A DNA stretch of 64,000 nt from Mesorhizobium sp. (GTDB lineage Bacteria; Pseudomonadota; Alphaproteobacteria; Rhizobiales; Rhizobiaceae): positions 277,647-341,646 of the forward strand of contig JAHBYX010000004.1 of NCBI GenBank assembly GCA_019635735.1. The letters run 5' to 3'. The notes under the pieces were generated by a model. That model was not told where the DNA came from. It saw only the letters and a list, made by a program, of their open reading frames with translations, and searched no databases. A program made the translations under genes and the position numbers. Positions 50,436-58,990 of the stretch are shown here, in pieces. Position 1 is the stretch's first letter. Each line of letters starts with the position of its first letter.

Positions 50436-51326
50436 TCAATCGCGCCATAGGCGGCGCAGCCAGTGCAGGAACCACGGCCAGAACGGCGTCTCGGGTCGAT
50501 GAGTCTCCGTCGCGACCCCGCGCAGCGTTTCGAGCGTCCGCGGACCGGCGATGCCGTCCACGACCAGCCCCCGCGCCCTCTGGAAATCCCGGACGGCGTC
50601 CTCCGTCAGCCGCCCGAACATCCCGTCGGCAGAGATGCGATAGCCGGCCGCGGCAAGCAGATCCTGGAGATACCGGACATCATCGCCCTTCGAGCCGCGT
50701 CGCAGGTCAGGAACGACGGCGGCGGGTGGTGCTGCGGCGGCCTCGCCGGCATATTTCGCGTAAGCCGCGGCGATCTTGCGGTCGTAGCCGTGGCGCTTGT
50801 AGCCGGGGCCGTTATAGGCGCGGGCGAAGGCTGCCCAATCGCGCCGGCGGATTGCGACGGCGAGCCCGGCCTTGTCGATGTAGCGCGCCATCAGCGTTAT
50901 CTGTCCGCCGACGCCGGACCGCGCCTCCGCCACCAGCGCGTCGACGCCGGCATAGCCCAGCCACTCCCAGTGAGCCCCCATCACCTGGCCGAGTCCCCAG
51001 GACACGGATTCGTGCGCCGCCTTGTGGTCGATTGCCGCCGCCTTCGCCAGCATCGCCCAGCGGGCGGCCTGCGACGTGGGATTCTTCACCGTGCCGGCCT
51101 TCGGGTCGGCGAGGCCGGCTTCGCGCGCGGCGGCGCGCTTCGATGAGGGAAGGCGGCGGTCGAAATAGTGACCCTCGAAGCGGATCAGCGGCTCCTTGCG
51201 GCCGTTGACGGTCGCATAGGCGCGGCCTGCCGCCTCGACCTCGGTGATGGCGAGCAGGGCCGCCGGTTCGATGCCGATACGGGTGGCGACAATTTCAATC
51301 TCGTTTCGGACGTTCGTAGTGAACAT
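50436..51326 (-). CDS. Phage-type N-acetylmuramidase (DUF3380) with peptidoglycan-binding domain
   Basis: 296 residues from ATG 51326. DUF3380 muramidase domain: catalytic Glu likely in 'ALLAITEVEAAGRAY' near residue 25, then 'LIRFEGHYFDRRLPSSKRAA', 'HESVSWGLGQVMGAHWEWLG' and 'AFARAYNGPGYKRHGYDRKI'. PG_binding_1 domain 'DVRYLQDLLAAAGYRISADG' to 'GIAGPRTLETL'. The C-terminal tail 'ETPFWPWFLHWLRRLWRD' is Trp-rich and cationic. No signal peptide. Endolysin-like, but no other phage genes are around it. Confidence 0.88.
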   Translation of the reverse strand: MFTTNVRNEIEIVATRIGIEPAALLAITEVEAAGRAYATVNGRKEPLIRFEGHYFDRRLPSSKRAAAREAGLADPKAGTVKNPTSQAARWAMLAKAAAIDHKAAHESVSWGLGQVMGAHWEWLGYAGVDALVAEARSGVGGQITLMARYIDKAGLAVAIRRRDWAAFARAYNGPGYKRHGYDRKIAAAYAKYAGEAAAAPPAAVVPDLRRGSKGDDVRYLQDLLAAAGYRISADGMFGRLTEDAVRDFQRARGLVVDGIAGPRTLETLRGVATETHRPETPFWPWFLHWLRRLWRD

Positions 51327-51490
51327 GGTTGCCTCGTCTCCGCTTGTCTCGCGCAAGTGTGAGGGGGCTAGGCGGGGACGTGGATCGATTATCGGGTCGT
51401 CGGGACGAGACGATTACCGGCCGAACCGGAAAACGCCGAGGAATCCGCCGTACTTGAATTCGCCGCATCGAGGGGCTACGCGCATCGGTC

Positions 51491-52420
51491 ATGGATCGAT
51501 CCACCGCCAACAACCCTTTTCGCGTCGCTGCGCTCTACCGTTTCGTGCGCATCGCGGAGCCGGCGGTCTTGCGCGCCGACCTTGCCGCGTTCTGCTGCGG
51601 GCGGGGCATCAAGGGCACGCTGCTGATCGCGCTGGAAGGCATCAACGGCACGGTCGCGGGAAGCGACGCGGCGATCGAAGCGCTCGTCGATCGGCTCGGG
51701 ACGCATGGGCTGACCGACCTTGAGATCAAGTTCAGCAGAGCCTCGTCCATGCCGTTCCACCGGCTCAAGGTGCGGCTGAAGGCCGAAATCGTCACCATGG
51801 GCCAGCCGGGGATCGATCCGCTCAGCTCGGCCGGCGCCTATGTCGACCCCTCCGACTGGAACGCGCTGATCGCCGACGCGGATACGATCGTCATCGACAC
51901 GCGCAACGACTACGAGGTGGCGATCGGCACATTCCGCGGCGCGGTCGATCCGGCCACGAAGTCCTTCCGCGAATTCCCGGCGTGGGCCGAGGCGAACCGC
52001 GAGATGCTCGAAGGCCGGAAGGTTGCGATGTTCTGCACCGGCGGTATCCGTTGCGAAAAGGCGACTGCCTACGTCCGTTCGCTCGGCTTGGAGGACGTTT
52101 ACCACCTCAAGGGCGGAATCCTGAAATATCTGGAGGAGGTACCGGCTTCGGAAAGCCTCTGGGACGGCGAGTGCTTCGTCTTCGACGAGCGCGTATCGGT
52201 AGGCCACGGGCTGCAGGAGGGAGAGGCGGAACTGTGCCGAGCGTGCCGGATGCCGCTCACCGCCGCCGACCGCGCCTCGCCGCTCTACGAGCCCGGCATT
52301 TCCTGTCCGCATTGCCATGACGTGCGCAGCGAGGAGGACCGGGCACGCTATGCCGAGCGGCAGCGGCAGGTCGAACTCGCGGATCGGCGCGGCGAAGAGC
52401 ATATCGGACGCCGCATCTGA
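51491..52420 (+). CDS. trhO: tRNA uridine(34) hydroxylase / rhodanese-related sulfurtransferase
   Basis: 309 residues. N-terminal acylphosphatase-like domain ('[20 protein letters not shown]') and a rhodanese domain with the active loop '[20 protein letters not shown]' (Cys in C-T-G-G-I-R), preceded by '[19 protein letters not shown]'. The C-terminal Cys pairs 'CRACRMPL' and 'GISCPHCHD' are typical. It catalyses O2-dependent 5-hydroxylation of U34 in tRNA (family knowledge). The ribosome site is weak, so the start may be slightly different. Confidence 0.93.
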   Translation: MDRSTANNPFRVAALYRFVRIAEPAVLRADLAAFCCGRGIKGTLLIALEGINGTVAGSDAAIEALVDRLGTHGLTDLEIKFSRASSMPFHRLKVRLKAEIVTMGQPGIDPLSSAGAYVDPSDWNALIADADTIVIDTRNDYEVAIGTFRGAVDPATKSFREFPAWAEANREMLEGRKVAMFCTGGIRCEKATAYVRSLGLEDVYHLKGGILKYLEEVPASESLWDGECFVFDERVSVGHGLQEGEAELCRACRMPLTAADRASPLYEPGISCPHCHDVRSEEDRARYAERQRQVELADRRGEEHIGRRI

Positions 52421-52520
52421 GCGCGGACAGGCCCGGCATCATTGCAATGTCGCGATCGCCTGCCTACCTCACGAACGGCGGAAGTGGCTGGCCGATCCAT
52501 GGCCCACCTAAGGAGCGCAT

Positions 52521-53225
52521 ATGTTCGATCCCAAGAAACTCCTCGACGATCTGCTCGGCAGCCAGGTTCCCGGCGGCCAGGGCACGGTTCGCGACAAGGC
52601 GGGCCAGGCGGTGCAGCTTGCCAAGGACAATCCGATCGCCACCGGCGCGATCGTTGCGATCCTGCTGGGCACTGGCGCGGGTCGCGCAATCACCGGCACC
52701 GCGTTGAAGGCCGGAGGCCTCGCGGCCATCGCCGGGCTCGCCTACAAGGCCTATCAGAACTATCAGAACGGCAGCCAGCCGGCAGACGCCGCCCGACAGG
52801 GGCCCGAGCTTCTGCCGCCGCCGTCGGATACAAGCTTTCACCCTTCGCAGGCGCCTCAGGGTGAAAGCGAGTTCGTGCTGACGCTGGTGCGCGCAATGAT
52901 CCTGGCTGCCCGCGCCGACGGCCATATCGACGACGCCGAGCGGGCGAGGATTTCCGACAGGCTGAAGCTCTCAGGCATCGATTCCGAGGAAGAAGCGTTC
53001 CTGGCTGCCGAACTCGAGCGGCCGTTCAACCTCGACGAACTGGTCGCTTCGGCGCGCACCGATGCTCAAAAGGTCGAACTCTACACGGCCTCGCGGCTCG
53101 CGATCGAGCCGGAGACGCGCGCCGAACGCGGCTATCTCGACATGCTGGCGGGCCGGCTGAAGCTGCCCGACGCGCTGGTCGACCACATCGAGGCGACCGT
53201 TTCGGCCGCCAAGGTGCCGGTCTGA
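52521..53225 (+). CDS. TerB-like / DUF533 protein
   Basis: 234 residues after TAAGGAGCGCAT. 'MFDPKKLLDDLLGSQVPGGQ' start, a hydrophobic Gly/Ala segment at about residues 40-75 ('ATGAIVAILLGTGAGRAITG', 'GGLAAIAGLAYKAYQNYQ') and the C-terminal TerB-fold helical domain ('LVRAMILAARADGHIDDAER', 'ERGYLDMLAGRLKLPDALVD'). DUF533 (YebE-type) proteins are of unknown function, related in fold to tellurite-resistance TerB. Probably membrane-associated. Confidence 0.9.
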   Translation: MFDPKKLLDDLLGSQVPGGQGTVRDKAGQAVQLAKDNPIATGAIVAILLGTGAGRAITGTALKAGGLAAIAGLAYKAYQNYQNGSQPADAARQGPELLPPPSDTSFHPSQAPQGESEFVLTLVRAMILAARADGHIDDAERARISDRLKLSGIDSEEEAFLAAELERPFNLDELVASARTDAQKVELYTASRLAIEPETRAERGYLDMLAGRLKLPDALVDHIEATVSAAKVPV

Positions 53226-53244
53226 GGGCTGCGCAGGAGGCGGA

Positions 53245-53901
53245 TCAACCGCCGCCCGCGGGCCGGTCGGGCACCGACCGGCTGATGATGTCGGCGTAGA
53301 GCGCTTCCGGCCGTCCGTCCGAAATCTCGTCCATGAAGGCCATGCGATCGGAAAGGAGGAGGTCGGCCAGCCCGTGTGCGGTCGCCCAGGCCGACGCGAC
53401 GTCGCGCATGGCGGACCTTACGGTGCGCGGGTCGACGCCGCGCAGCGCGGCGACAGAATCAACCAGCAGGCCGAATGCGTCGGCCGCTTCCGTCTTCAGG
53501 TGCAAGGTCTCGAAGTCCGGCCGGAAGGACGAGAACATCAGCCTGAAGAGGGCGGGGTTGGCGCGGGCGAAATCGATATAGCCGAGGCCGGCGCCGACGA
53601 GGCGCTGGCGTGGATCATCCCCCGCCTGGTCTTGGCGGGCGCGCATCGCCGCCACGAACCGGCCGAAGCCGACGGCTGCGAGTTCCGTCAGAAGTGCGTT
53701 GGCGTCCCTGAAGTGGTGCGCGGGCGCGGCGTGCGAGACGCCGGCGCGCCTGGCACAGCCGCGCAGCGTGAAGCCTTCCACACCCTTCTCGGTCAGTTCG
53801 GATTCCGCCGCGCGCAGCAGCGCTTCGCGCAGGTCGCCGTGATGATACGGCGCCTCGCGCGGCTTGGCGGCTTCCGCTCCTGCAGACTTCCGATCGTCCA
53901 T
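53245..53901 (-). CDS. TetR/AcrR-family transcriptional regulator
   Basis: 218 residues. N-terminal HTH 'YHHGDLREALLRAAESELTE' and 'FTLRGCARRAGVSHAAPAHH' with 'FRDANALLTELA', the TetR pattern. The C-terminal TetR_C-type ligand domain includes 'FARANPALFRLMFSS' and 'WATAHGLADLLLSDRM' (WHG domain). Ligand unknown. It converges on the TerB-like gene. Its targets are not evident; the SDR at 54260 is the nearest divergent gene. Confidence 0.9.
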   Translation of the reverse strand: MDDRKSAGAEAAKPREAPYHHGDLREALLRAAESELTEKGVEGFTLRGCARRAGVSHAAPAHHFRDANALLTELAAVGFGRFVAAMRARQDQAGDDPRQRLVGAGLGYIDFARANPALFRLMFSSFRPDFETLHLKTEAADAFGLLVDSVAALRGVDPRTVRSAMRDVASAWATAHGLADLLLSDRMAFMDEISDGRPEALYADIISRSVPDRPAGGG

Positions 53902-54081
53902 GACGCGTCCCCCGAGATGCGAAGATGTAGCGGCAAGCTGCAGCCCTCACAATCTTGACATCGTCAACGTTCCATCCGGCGGTACGGGGACATCGAAGGA
54001 AGATCCGATCCATTCGCGTCCGGCTTTGCCTGGCCCTTCGCTCGGCGGGCGGTTGCGGCCTGTCCCCGGCGGACGAACGCG

Positions 54082-54120
54082 TTAATCTTTGGTTAAGAAT
54101 TGTATCGTAATTTTAACCAT
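54082..54120 (+). promoter_or_regulatory. CtrA-type binding boxes
   Basis: TTAA-TCTTTGG-TTAA (54082-54096) fits the CtrA consensus TTAA-N7-TTAA exactly, and TTAACCAT at 54113-54120 fits the half-site. Both stand just ahead of a terminated non-coding stretch. Confidence 0.45.
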
Positions 54121-54185
54121 CGGATTTGCTCTATTCCTCCCAAGCAGATCCAGTCACTGGGCGGCCACCTCGGCCGCCTTTTTTT
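54120..54185 (+). ncRNA. Candidate small RNA between tetR and SDR genes
   Basis: A gene-free stretch ending in a strong plus-strand terminator, with no plus-strand gene upstream to terminate (tetR reads away). It contains a CTATTCCTCCCAAG single-stranded element of anti-Shine-Dalgarno type, as in many rhizobial sRNAs. The 5' end is a guess from the boxes upstream. Family not recognised. It could instead be a leader/attenuator of the SDR gene. Confidence 0.4.
54160..54185 (+). terminator. Rho-independent terminator
   Basis: GGCGGCC-ACCTC-GGCCGCC followed by seven T (54179-54185). It lies 74 bases before the SDR start and does not follow any plus-strand gene. Confidence 0.8.
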
Positions 54186-54259
54186 GCCTTTGCCCACTGT
54201 CGCTTGCCACTACTCGACTCATCTGCAACTTTCCGCCGGCCACATTGCGGAGGACGATC

Positions 54260-55012
54260 ATGGCCAAGGGAATAGCGCTTGTGACGGGCGCGGGCACGGG
54301 AATCGGCGCGGCCGTTGCCCGTTCGCTGCTCGAGGACGGCTGGGACACGGTGCTCACCGGCCGTCGCCAGGAAAAGCTCGACGAGGCGGCCGCCAAGGCC
54401 GGATCGACGCCGGGCAGGGCTCTGGCCGTCGCTTGCGATGTGACTAAACCCGGCGACGTCGATCGGCTCTTCGCGACGATCAAGGCCGAGTTCGGCCGGC
54501 TGGACCTGCTCTTCAACAATGCCGGCATGGGGTCGAAGGGCGCGCCGATCGACGAGATCCCGGTCGAGACCTGGCAGCAGGTCGTCGACGTCAATCTCAC
54601 CGGTTCGTTCCTCTGCGCCCGCGCTGCCTTCGGCATGATGCGCCACCAGACGCCGCAGGGCGGACGGATCATCAACAACGGGTCGATCTCGGCGCATGCG
54701 CCCCGGCCGGGCTCGGTGCCCTACACCGCGACCAAACACGCGATCACCGGACTGACCAAGACGATCGCGCTCGACGGGCGGCCCTTCGACATCGCCTGCG
54801 GCCAGATCGACATCGGCAATGCGCTGACCGAAATGGCCATGCCGATGACCAAAGGCGTGCCGCAGGCCAATGGCGAGATCGCGATCGAGGCCACCATGGA
54901 CCCGCAGCATGTCGCCGACGCGGTGCTGCACATGGCGAACCTCCCGCTGGCGTCCAACGTGCTGTTCATGACCGTGATGGCGACCAAGATGCCGTTCGTC
55001 GGGCGGGGGTGA
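54260..55012 (+). CDS. SDR-family oxidoreductase
   Basis: 250 residues from ATG 54260 (GCGGAGG upstream); the frame is open upstream to 54089 but would run through the terminator. Motifs TGAGTGIG at residues 8-15, NNAG at about 83, catalytic Ser in 'IINNGSISAHAP' and Tyr/Lys in 'PYTATKHAITG'. NADP preference is suggested by 'VLTGRRQEKLDE'. Substrate unknown. Confidence 0.9.
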   Translation: MAKGIALVTGAGTGIGAAVARSLLEDGWDTVLTGRRQEKLDEAAAKAGSTPGRALAVACDVTKPGDVDRLFATIKAEFGRLDLLFNNAGMGSKGAPIDEIPVETWQQVVDVNLTGSFLCARAAFGMMRHQTPQGGRIINNGSISAHAPRPGSVPYTATKHAITGLTKTIALDGRPFDIACGQIDIGNALTEMAMPMTKGVPQANGEIAIEATMDPQHVADAVLHMANLPLASNVLFMTVMATKMPFVGRG

Positions 55013-55042
55013 ACAGCCAGCCGCTCACTTGCACGACCGAGT

Positions 55043-55064
55043 TTATCTGACTAATGTCAGATAA
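55043..55064. promoter_or_regulatory. Palindromic operator overlapping the MarR-GNAT start codon
   Basis: TTATCTGAC-TAAT-GTCAGATAA: a perfect 9-bp inverted repeat with a 4-base spacer. Its last base is the A of the ATG at 55064. Size and symmetry fit a MarR dimer site; the protein it would block encodes a MarR domain. Confidence 0.65.
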
Positions 55065-55948
55065 TGGATCGGAACGATATCCAGCAGGTCAGGCGGTTCA
55101 ACCGCGCCTTCACGAAACGCATCGGCGTGCTCGACGAGAGCTACCTTGCGCGCGGGCGGCCGTTCGGCGAGGCGCGGGTGCTGTTCGAGATCGGTCTTGC
55201 GGGCGGGATCGGCCTGCAGGCGCTGCGCGAGCGGCTGGGGCTCGATTCCGGCTATCTCAGCCGGCTGATGCGTTCCCTCGAAGGGCAGGGGATGGTGGAA
55301 CTGGTCCGCGACGAAGCCGACGCCCGGGCGCGGCTCGCCAGGCTGACCGAAACGGGGCAGGCCGAGTTCGAGGCCTACGACCGTCTGTCTGACGACGCGG
55401 CCGAGAACCTGCTCGGATCGCTGAAGGACACGCACCGGCCGCTCCTCGTCGCCGCAATGGCGGAAATCGAGCGCCTGTTGCGCACGGCTGCTGTGGCGGT
55501 GGCGCTGGAGCCGGCGGACAGCGCGGATGCCCGGTCCTGTCTGGAGCAATACTACGCCGAGCTCGCACGGCGCTTTCCCTCCGGCTTCGATCCGCTCGCC
55601 GTCAACAATTTCGATCCGGCCGAGATGACGCCGCCAAAGGGCTGGTTCGTGGTGGCGCGCGTCGACAGCGAGCCGGTGGGCTGCGGCGCGCTGAAGCGGC
55701 TTGAAGACGGCGTCGGCGAGGTCAAGCGGGTCTGGACTTCACCCTCCGCGCGCGGCCTCGGTGTCGCCAGCCGAATAATGGACCGGCTGGAAGCGCAGGC
55801 CGTCGAAGCGGGGTTCACGATCCTTCGGCTCGACACCAATGGGACGCTGAAGGAGGCACAGGCGATGTATGCCAAGCGGGGATACCGCGAGATTGAGCGC
55901 TACAACGACAATCCCTATGCGGAGCACTGGTTCGAGAAGCGGATCTAG
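55064..55948 (+). CDS. MarR-GNAT fusion: DNA-binding N-terminus plus acetyltransferase C-terminus
   Basis: 294 residues. Residues 1-145 are a MarR winged helix ('LQALRERLGLDSGYLSRLMR', 'SLEGQGMVELVRDEADARAR'). Residues 150-294 are a GNAT domain with the acetyl-CoA loop 'VKRVWTSPSARGLGVASRIM' and 'MYAKRGYREIERYNDNPYAE'. Two-domain proteins of this sort are known in many bacteria, but the acceptor substrate is mostly undefined. There is no Shine-Dalgarno before the ATG; a perfect palindrome reaches the start codon instead, suggesting autoregulation. Confidence 0.9.
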   Translation: MDRNDIQQVRRFNRAFTKRIGVLDESYLARGRPFGEARVLFEIGLAGGIGLQALRERLGLDSGYLSRLMRSLEGQGMVELVRDEADARARLARLTETGQAEFEAYDRLSDDAAENLLGSLKDTHRPLLVAAMAEIERLLRTAAVAVALEPADSADARSCLEQYYAELARRFPSGFDPLAVNNFDPAEMTPPKGWFVVARVDSEPVGCGALKRLEDGVGEVKRVWTSPSARGLGVASRIMDRLEAQAVEAGFTILRLDTNGTLKEAQAMYAKRGYREIERYNDNPYAEHWFEKRI

Positions 55949-55972
55949 CTCGACCCGAGCGCGCCAGGCTTC

Positions 55973-57157
55973 TCAGGCCTGTTTGCCCGCTTTCAAGAAC
56001 CCCTCGATCCGCTCCAGCGCCCTCAGGATGTTCTCTTCCGAGTTCGCATAGGACAGCCGCATGTAGCCTTCGCCCAGCACGCCGAAGTCCGGTCCGCCGA
56101 TCAGGGCCACGCCGGCCTCCTCCAAAAGCGCGGAGGCGAGCTTCTTGGCTTTCCAGCCGGTGCCGGAAATGTTCGGGAAGGCGTAGAAGGCGCCCTTCGG
56201 CGTGATGCAGGAGACGCCGGGCAGGGCGTTCAGCCCTTCGACCACGACCTTCCGGCGCCTGTCGAAGGCGCGCATCATCTTCTCGACGTCGTCCTGCGGG
56301 CCGTCGATCGCGGCAATGCCGGCATATTGCGAGGGCGCGTTGACACAGGACCAGCAGTTGACGGCGAGTTTGCGCACGAGGTTGTAGAGCCTGTCCGGCC
56401 AGATCGACCAGCCCATGCGCCAGCCGGTCATCGCCCAGGTCTTGGACCAGCCGTTGAGCACGATCAGCCGGTCGCGGATCGAGGGGAAGGTGAGCAGCGA
56501 GGTGTGCACCTCGCCGTCATAGGTCATCACGTCGTAGATCTCGTCGGACAGGATCGCGACGTCAGGATGCTTCTCCAGCCCCTTCACGAGCTTTTCGATC
56601 TCCGCCTTGGGCGTCACGCCGCCGGTCGGGTTGGCCGGCGAGTTGAGAATGATCAGCCGTGTCTTCGGGGTGATCAGCGCCAGCGTTTCCTCGGCGGAGA
56701 AGGCGAAGCCGTTCTCCTCGCGCACTGGGATCGGCACGGGCGTCGCACCTGTGAACTCGATCATCGAGCGGTAGATGGGGAATCCCGGATCCGGATACAT
56801 GATCTCCGCGCCCGGCTCGCCGAACATGACGATCGCCGCATACATGGTCGGCTTGCCGCCGGGCAGGATCATCACGTTCTCGGGCGAGATCTCGACGCCG
56901 GTGGTGGTAAGCGTCCGGCGCACGACCGCCTCGCGGCAGGCGAGCAGGCCGGTGGCGGGCGTGTAGCCGTGGTGGCCGTCGCGCAGCGCCTTGATGGCGG
57001 CCTCGACGATATGGTCGGGCGTGCGGAAATCCGGCTGGCCGATGCCGAGATTGATGATGTCCTTGCCCGCCTGCGCAAGTGCTGTTGCGCGGGCGAGAAC
57101 GGCGAAGGCGTTTTCCTCGCCGATGCGGTCGAAGGCGGCAATGGTGTGGAGGGTCAT
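55973..57157 (-). CDS. Pyridoxal-phosphate aminotransferase (class I/II, aspartate-type)
   Basis: 394 residues from ATG 57157. Aminotransferase I motifs: 'INLGIGQPDFRTPDHIVEAA', 'GYTPATGLLACREAVVR', 'ILNSPANPTGGVTPKAEIEK', 'ILSDEIYDVMTY', the PLP Lys in 'IVLNGWSKTWAMTGWRMGW' and the C-terminal Arg in 'YMRLSYANSEENI'. Subgroup I-gamma-like. The amino-acid specificity cannot be told. An upstream start at 57196 is less likely. Confidence 0.9.
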   Translation of the reverse strand: MTLHTIAAFDRIGEENAFAVLARATALAQAGKDIINLGIGQPDFRTPDHIVEAAIKALRDGHHGYTPATGLLACREAVVRRTLTTTGVEISPENVMILPGGKPTMYAAIVMFGEPGAEIMYPDPGFPIYRSMIEFTGATPVPIPVREENGFAFSAEETLALITPKTRLIILNSPANPTGGVTPKAEIEKLVKGLEKHPDVAILSDEIYDVMTYDGEVHTSLLTFPSIRDRLIVLNGWSKTWAMTGWRMGWSIWPDRLYNLVRKLAVNCWSCVNAPSQYAGIAAIDGPQDDVEKMMRAFDRRRKVVVEGLNALPGVSCITPKGAFYAFPNISGTGWKAKKLASALLEEAGVALIGGPDFGVLGEGYMRLSYANSEENILRALERIEGFLKAGKQA

Positions 57158-57279
57158 GGGATCTCGTGTTCCGACTGGAATTGACAACTGGCCCAATCCA
57201 TTGAGCCAGAATTCTGACCTAGTATGGAAGTCAAATCGGCGCGGAGCATATTCCGCCGCGCGCCTTCAAGGGAAGACCC

Positions 57280-57963
57280 ATGCAGGACCTCGCGAACTGG
57301 ACCCCGCGGCCGCGTCCGCGGCGCATCGTGCTGGACGGGCGCTATGTCCGACTGGAGCCGCTGAGCGCGGCGAAACACGGCGACGGCCTCTACAAGGCTG
57401 CCACCGAGGGCGAGGCCGATGAGCGCTTCCGCTGGCTGCCCGATACCGTGCCGCCAGACAGGGCGAGCTTCGATGCCTGGCTCGCCAGGGTCGAGGCGAG
57501 CGAGGATCCGCTGTTCTTCGCCGTGATCGACAAGGCGACTGGCGAAGCGGTTGGCAGGCAGACCCTGATGCGGATCGACCCGACTTACGGCGTGATCGAG
57601 ATCGGCAACATCCACTGGGGCCCGAAGATGCAGCGTTCGCGGCTGTCGACGGAGGCGCAGTATCTGTTCGCGAGATATGTGTTCGACGACCTCGGCTACC
57701 GGCGCTACGAGTGGAAATGCAACAACCGCAACGAGCCGTCGAAGCGGGCGGCCGAGCGCTTCGGCTTCTCGTTCGAGGGCATCTTCCGCCAGCACCTGAT
57801 CGTCAAGGGCGAGAACCGCGACACCGCGTGGTATTCGATCATCGACACCGAATGGCCGGATCTGAAACGCGCCTATGAGGCCTGGCTCGACCCGTCGAAC
57901 TTCGACGCGGCGGGACATCAGAAGCGGCGGCTGGAGGATTTCCGGGCGCAGCCGGTGGAATAG
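57280..57963 (+). CDS. GNAT-family N-acetyltransferase (RimJ-like)
   Basis: 227 residues. 'RIVLDGRYVRLEPLSAAKHG' start, 'TGEAVGRQTLMRIDPTYGVI', 'EIGNIHWGPKMQRSRLSTEA' and 'YRRYEWKCNNRNEPSKRAAE', then 'RFGFSFEGIFRQHLIVKGEN'. The last two are hallmarks of the RimJ/RimL-like Acetyltransf_3 group. Acceptor unknown. Starts 122 bases from the divergent aminotransferase gene. Confidence 0.9.
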   Translation: MQDLANWTPRPRPRRIVLDGRYVRLEPLSAAKHGDGLYKAATEGEADERFRWLPDTVPPDRASFDAWLARVEASEDPLFFAVIDKATGEAVGRQTLMRIDPTYGVIEIGNIHWGPKMQRSRLSTEAQYLFARYVFDDLGYRRYEWKCNNRNEPSKRAAERFGFSFEGIFRQHLIVKGENRDTAWYSIIDTEWPDLKRAYEAWLDPSNFDAAGHQKRRLEDFRAQPVE

Positions 57964-58014
57964 CATAACGTCGCCGGGCCGGTGTAAGCCGTCTGCAAAA
58001 GACGGAGCTTTGCC

Positions 58015-58977
58015 ATGTCAGGCCACCACGACCACCACGATCATCACGACCACGCGCATGGCCACGAAGGCCATCCGCACGGTGGACATTCCCACGATCA
58101 TGCGGAGGGCGCGGACAGAACGCGGGTGCTGATCGCGGCGTGCCTGACCGGCGGCTTCATGGTCGCCGAGGCGATCGGCGGGCTGGTGACGGGATCGCTG
58201 GCGCTGATCGCGGATGCCGGCCACATGTTGACCGATTCGATCGCGCTGTGGCTCGCCTGGTACGCGTTCAAGCTGGGCGACCGGCCGGCGACGATGCGCA
58301 TGACCTACGGCTTCGGGCGGGTGAAGACGCTCGTCGCCTATACCAACGGTATCACCATCTTCGCGATCGCGGTGTGGATCTGCTACGAGGCGGTCCTGCG
58401 TTTCCTGGATCCGCCGCCCGTGCTGGCCGGCCCCATGTTCTGGGTGGCGGTACTGGGCCTTCTGGTCAACGTTGCCGGCTTCCTCGTGCTGCATGGCGGC
58501 GACCGCACCAGCCTCAACATGCGCGGCGCGCTTATCCACGTCATTGGCGACATGCTGGGATCCGTCGCGGCTATCGTCGCCGCCATCGTCATTCTCATGA
58601 CCGGTTGGACGCCGATCGACCCGATCCTGTCGGTGCTCGTCGCCCTGCTGATCCTGTCGACCGCCTGGCGGCTGCTGAAGGAAGCAGCCCACGTGCTGCT
58701 GGAGGGCGTCCCGGCCGATGTCGATCGCGATGCCGTGGCGAAAGACATCGAATCGGGCGTGACCGGCGTGCGGGAGGTGCACCACATGCATGTCTGGTCG
58801 ATGGACGGGTCGCGCAACATGGCGACTTTGCATGCCTGCCTGAACGACGGGGCAGATGCCTTCGGCGCGGTGACGGCGATCAAGCAGCGGCTTGCAACGC
58901 GCCACGGTATCGGCCATGCCACTGTCGAGGTGGAGTATGGCGCCTGCGCCGATGGAGATGCGGCGCACCGGCATTGA
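58015..58977 (+). CDS. Cation diffusion facilitator (Zn/Co/Cd/Ni exporter), His-rich N-terminus
   Basis: 320 residues. The first 32 residues contain many His ('HHDHHDHHDHAHGHEGHPHG'), a cytosolic metal-collecting tail. Six TM helices follow, with the Zn-site HxxxD in 'LIADAGHMLTDSIALWLAWY' and 'IHVIGDMLGSVAAIVAAIVI'. The C-terminal metallochaperone-like domain is 'TGVREVHHMHVWSMDGSRNM'. ZitB/CzcD-like proton antiporter. The following SDR gene starts 13 bases after its stop. Confidence 0.93.
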   Translation: MSGHHDHHDHHDHAHGHEGHPHGGHSHDHAEGADRTRVLIAACLTGGFMVAEAIGGLVTGSLALIADAGHMLTDSIALWLAWYAFKLGDRPATMRMTYGFGRVKTLVAYTNGITIFAIAVWICYEAVLRFLDPPPVLAGPMFWVAVLGLLVNVAGFLVLHGGDRTSLNMRGALIHVIGDMLGSVAAIVAAIVILMTGWTPIDPILSVLVALLILSTAWRLLKEAAHVLLEGVPADVDRDAVAKDIESGVTGVREVHHMHVWSMDGSRNMATLHACLNDGADAFGAVTAIKQRLATRHGIGHATVEVEYGACADGDAAHRH

Positions 58978-58990
58978 CGGGAGGACGGGA

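Noticed and set aside
50436..51326. Prophage
   Set aside because: Only the muramidase is phage-like. Neighbours on both sides are chromosomal housekeeping genes.
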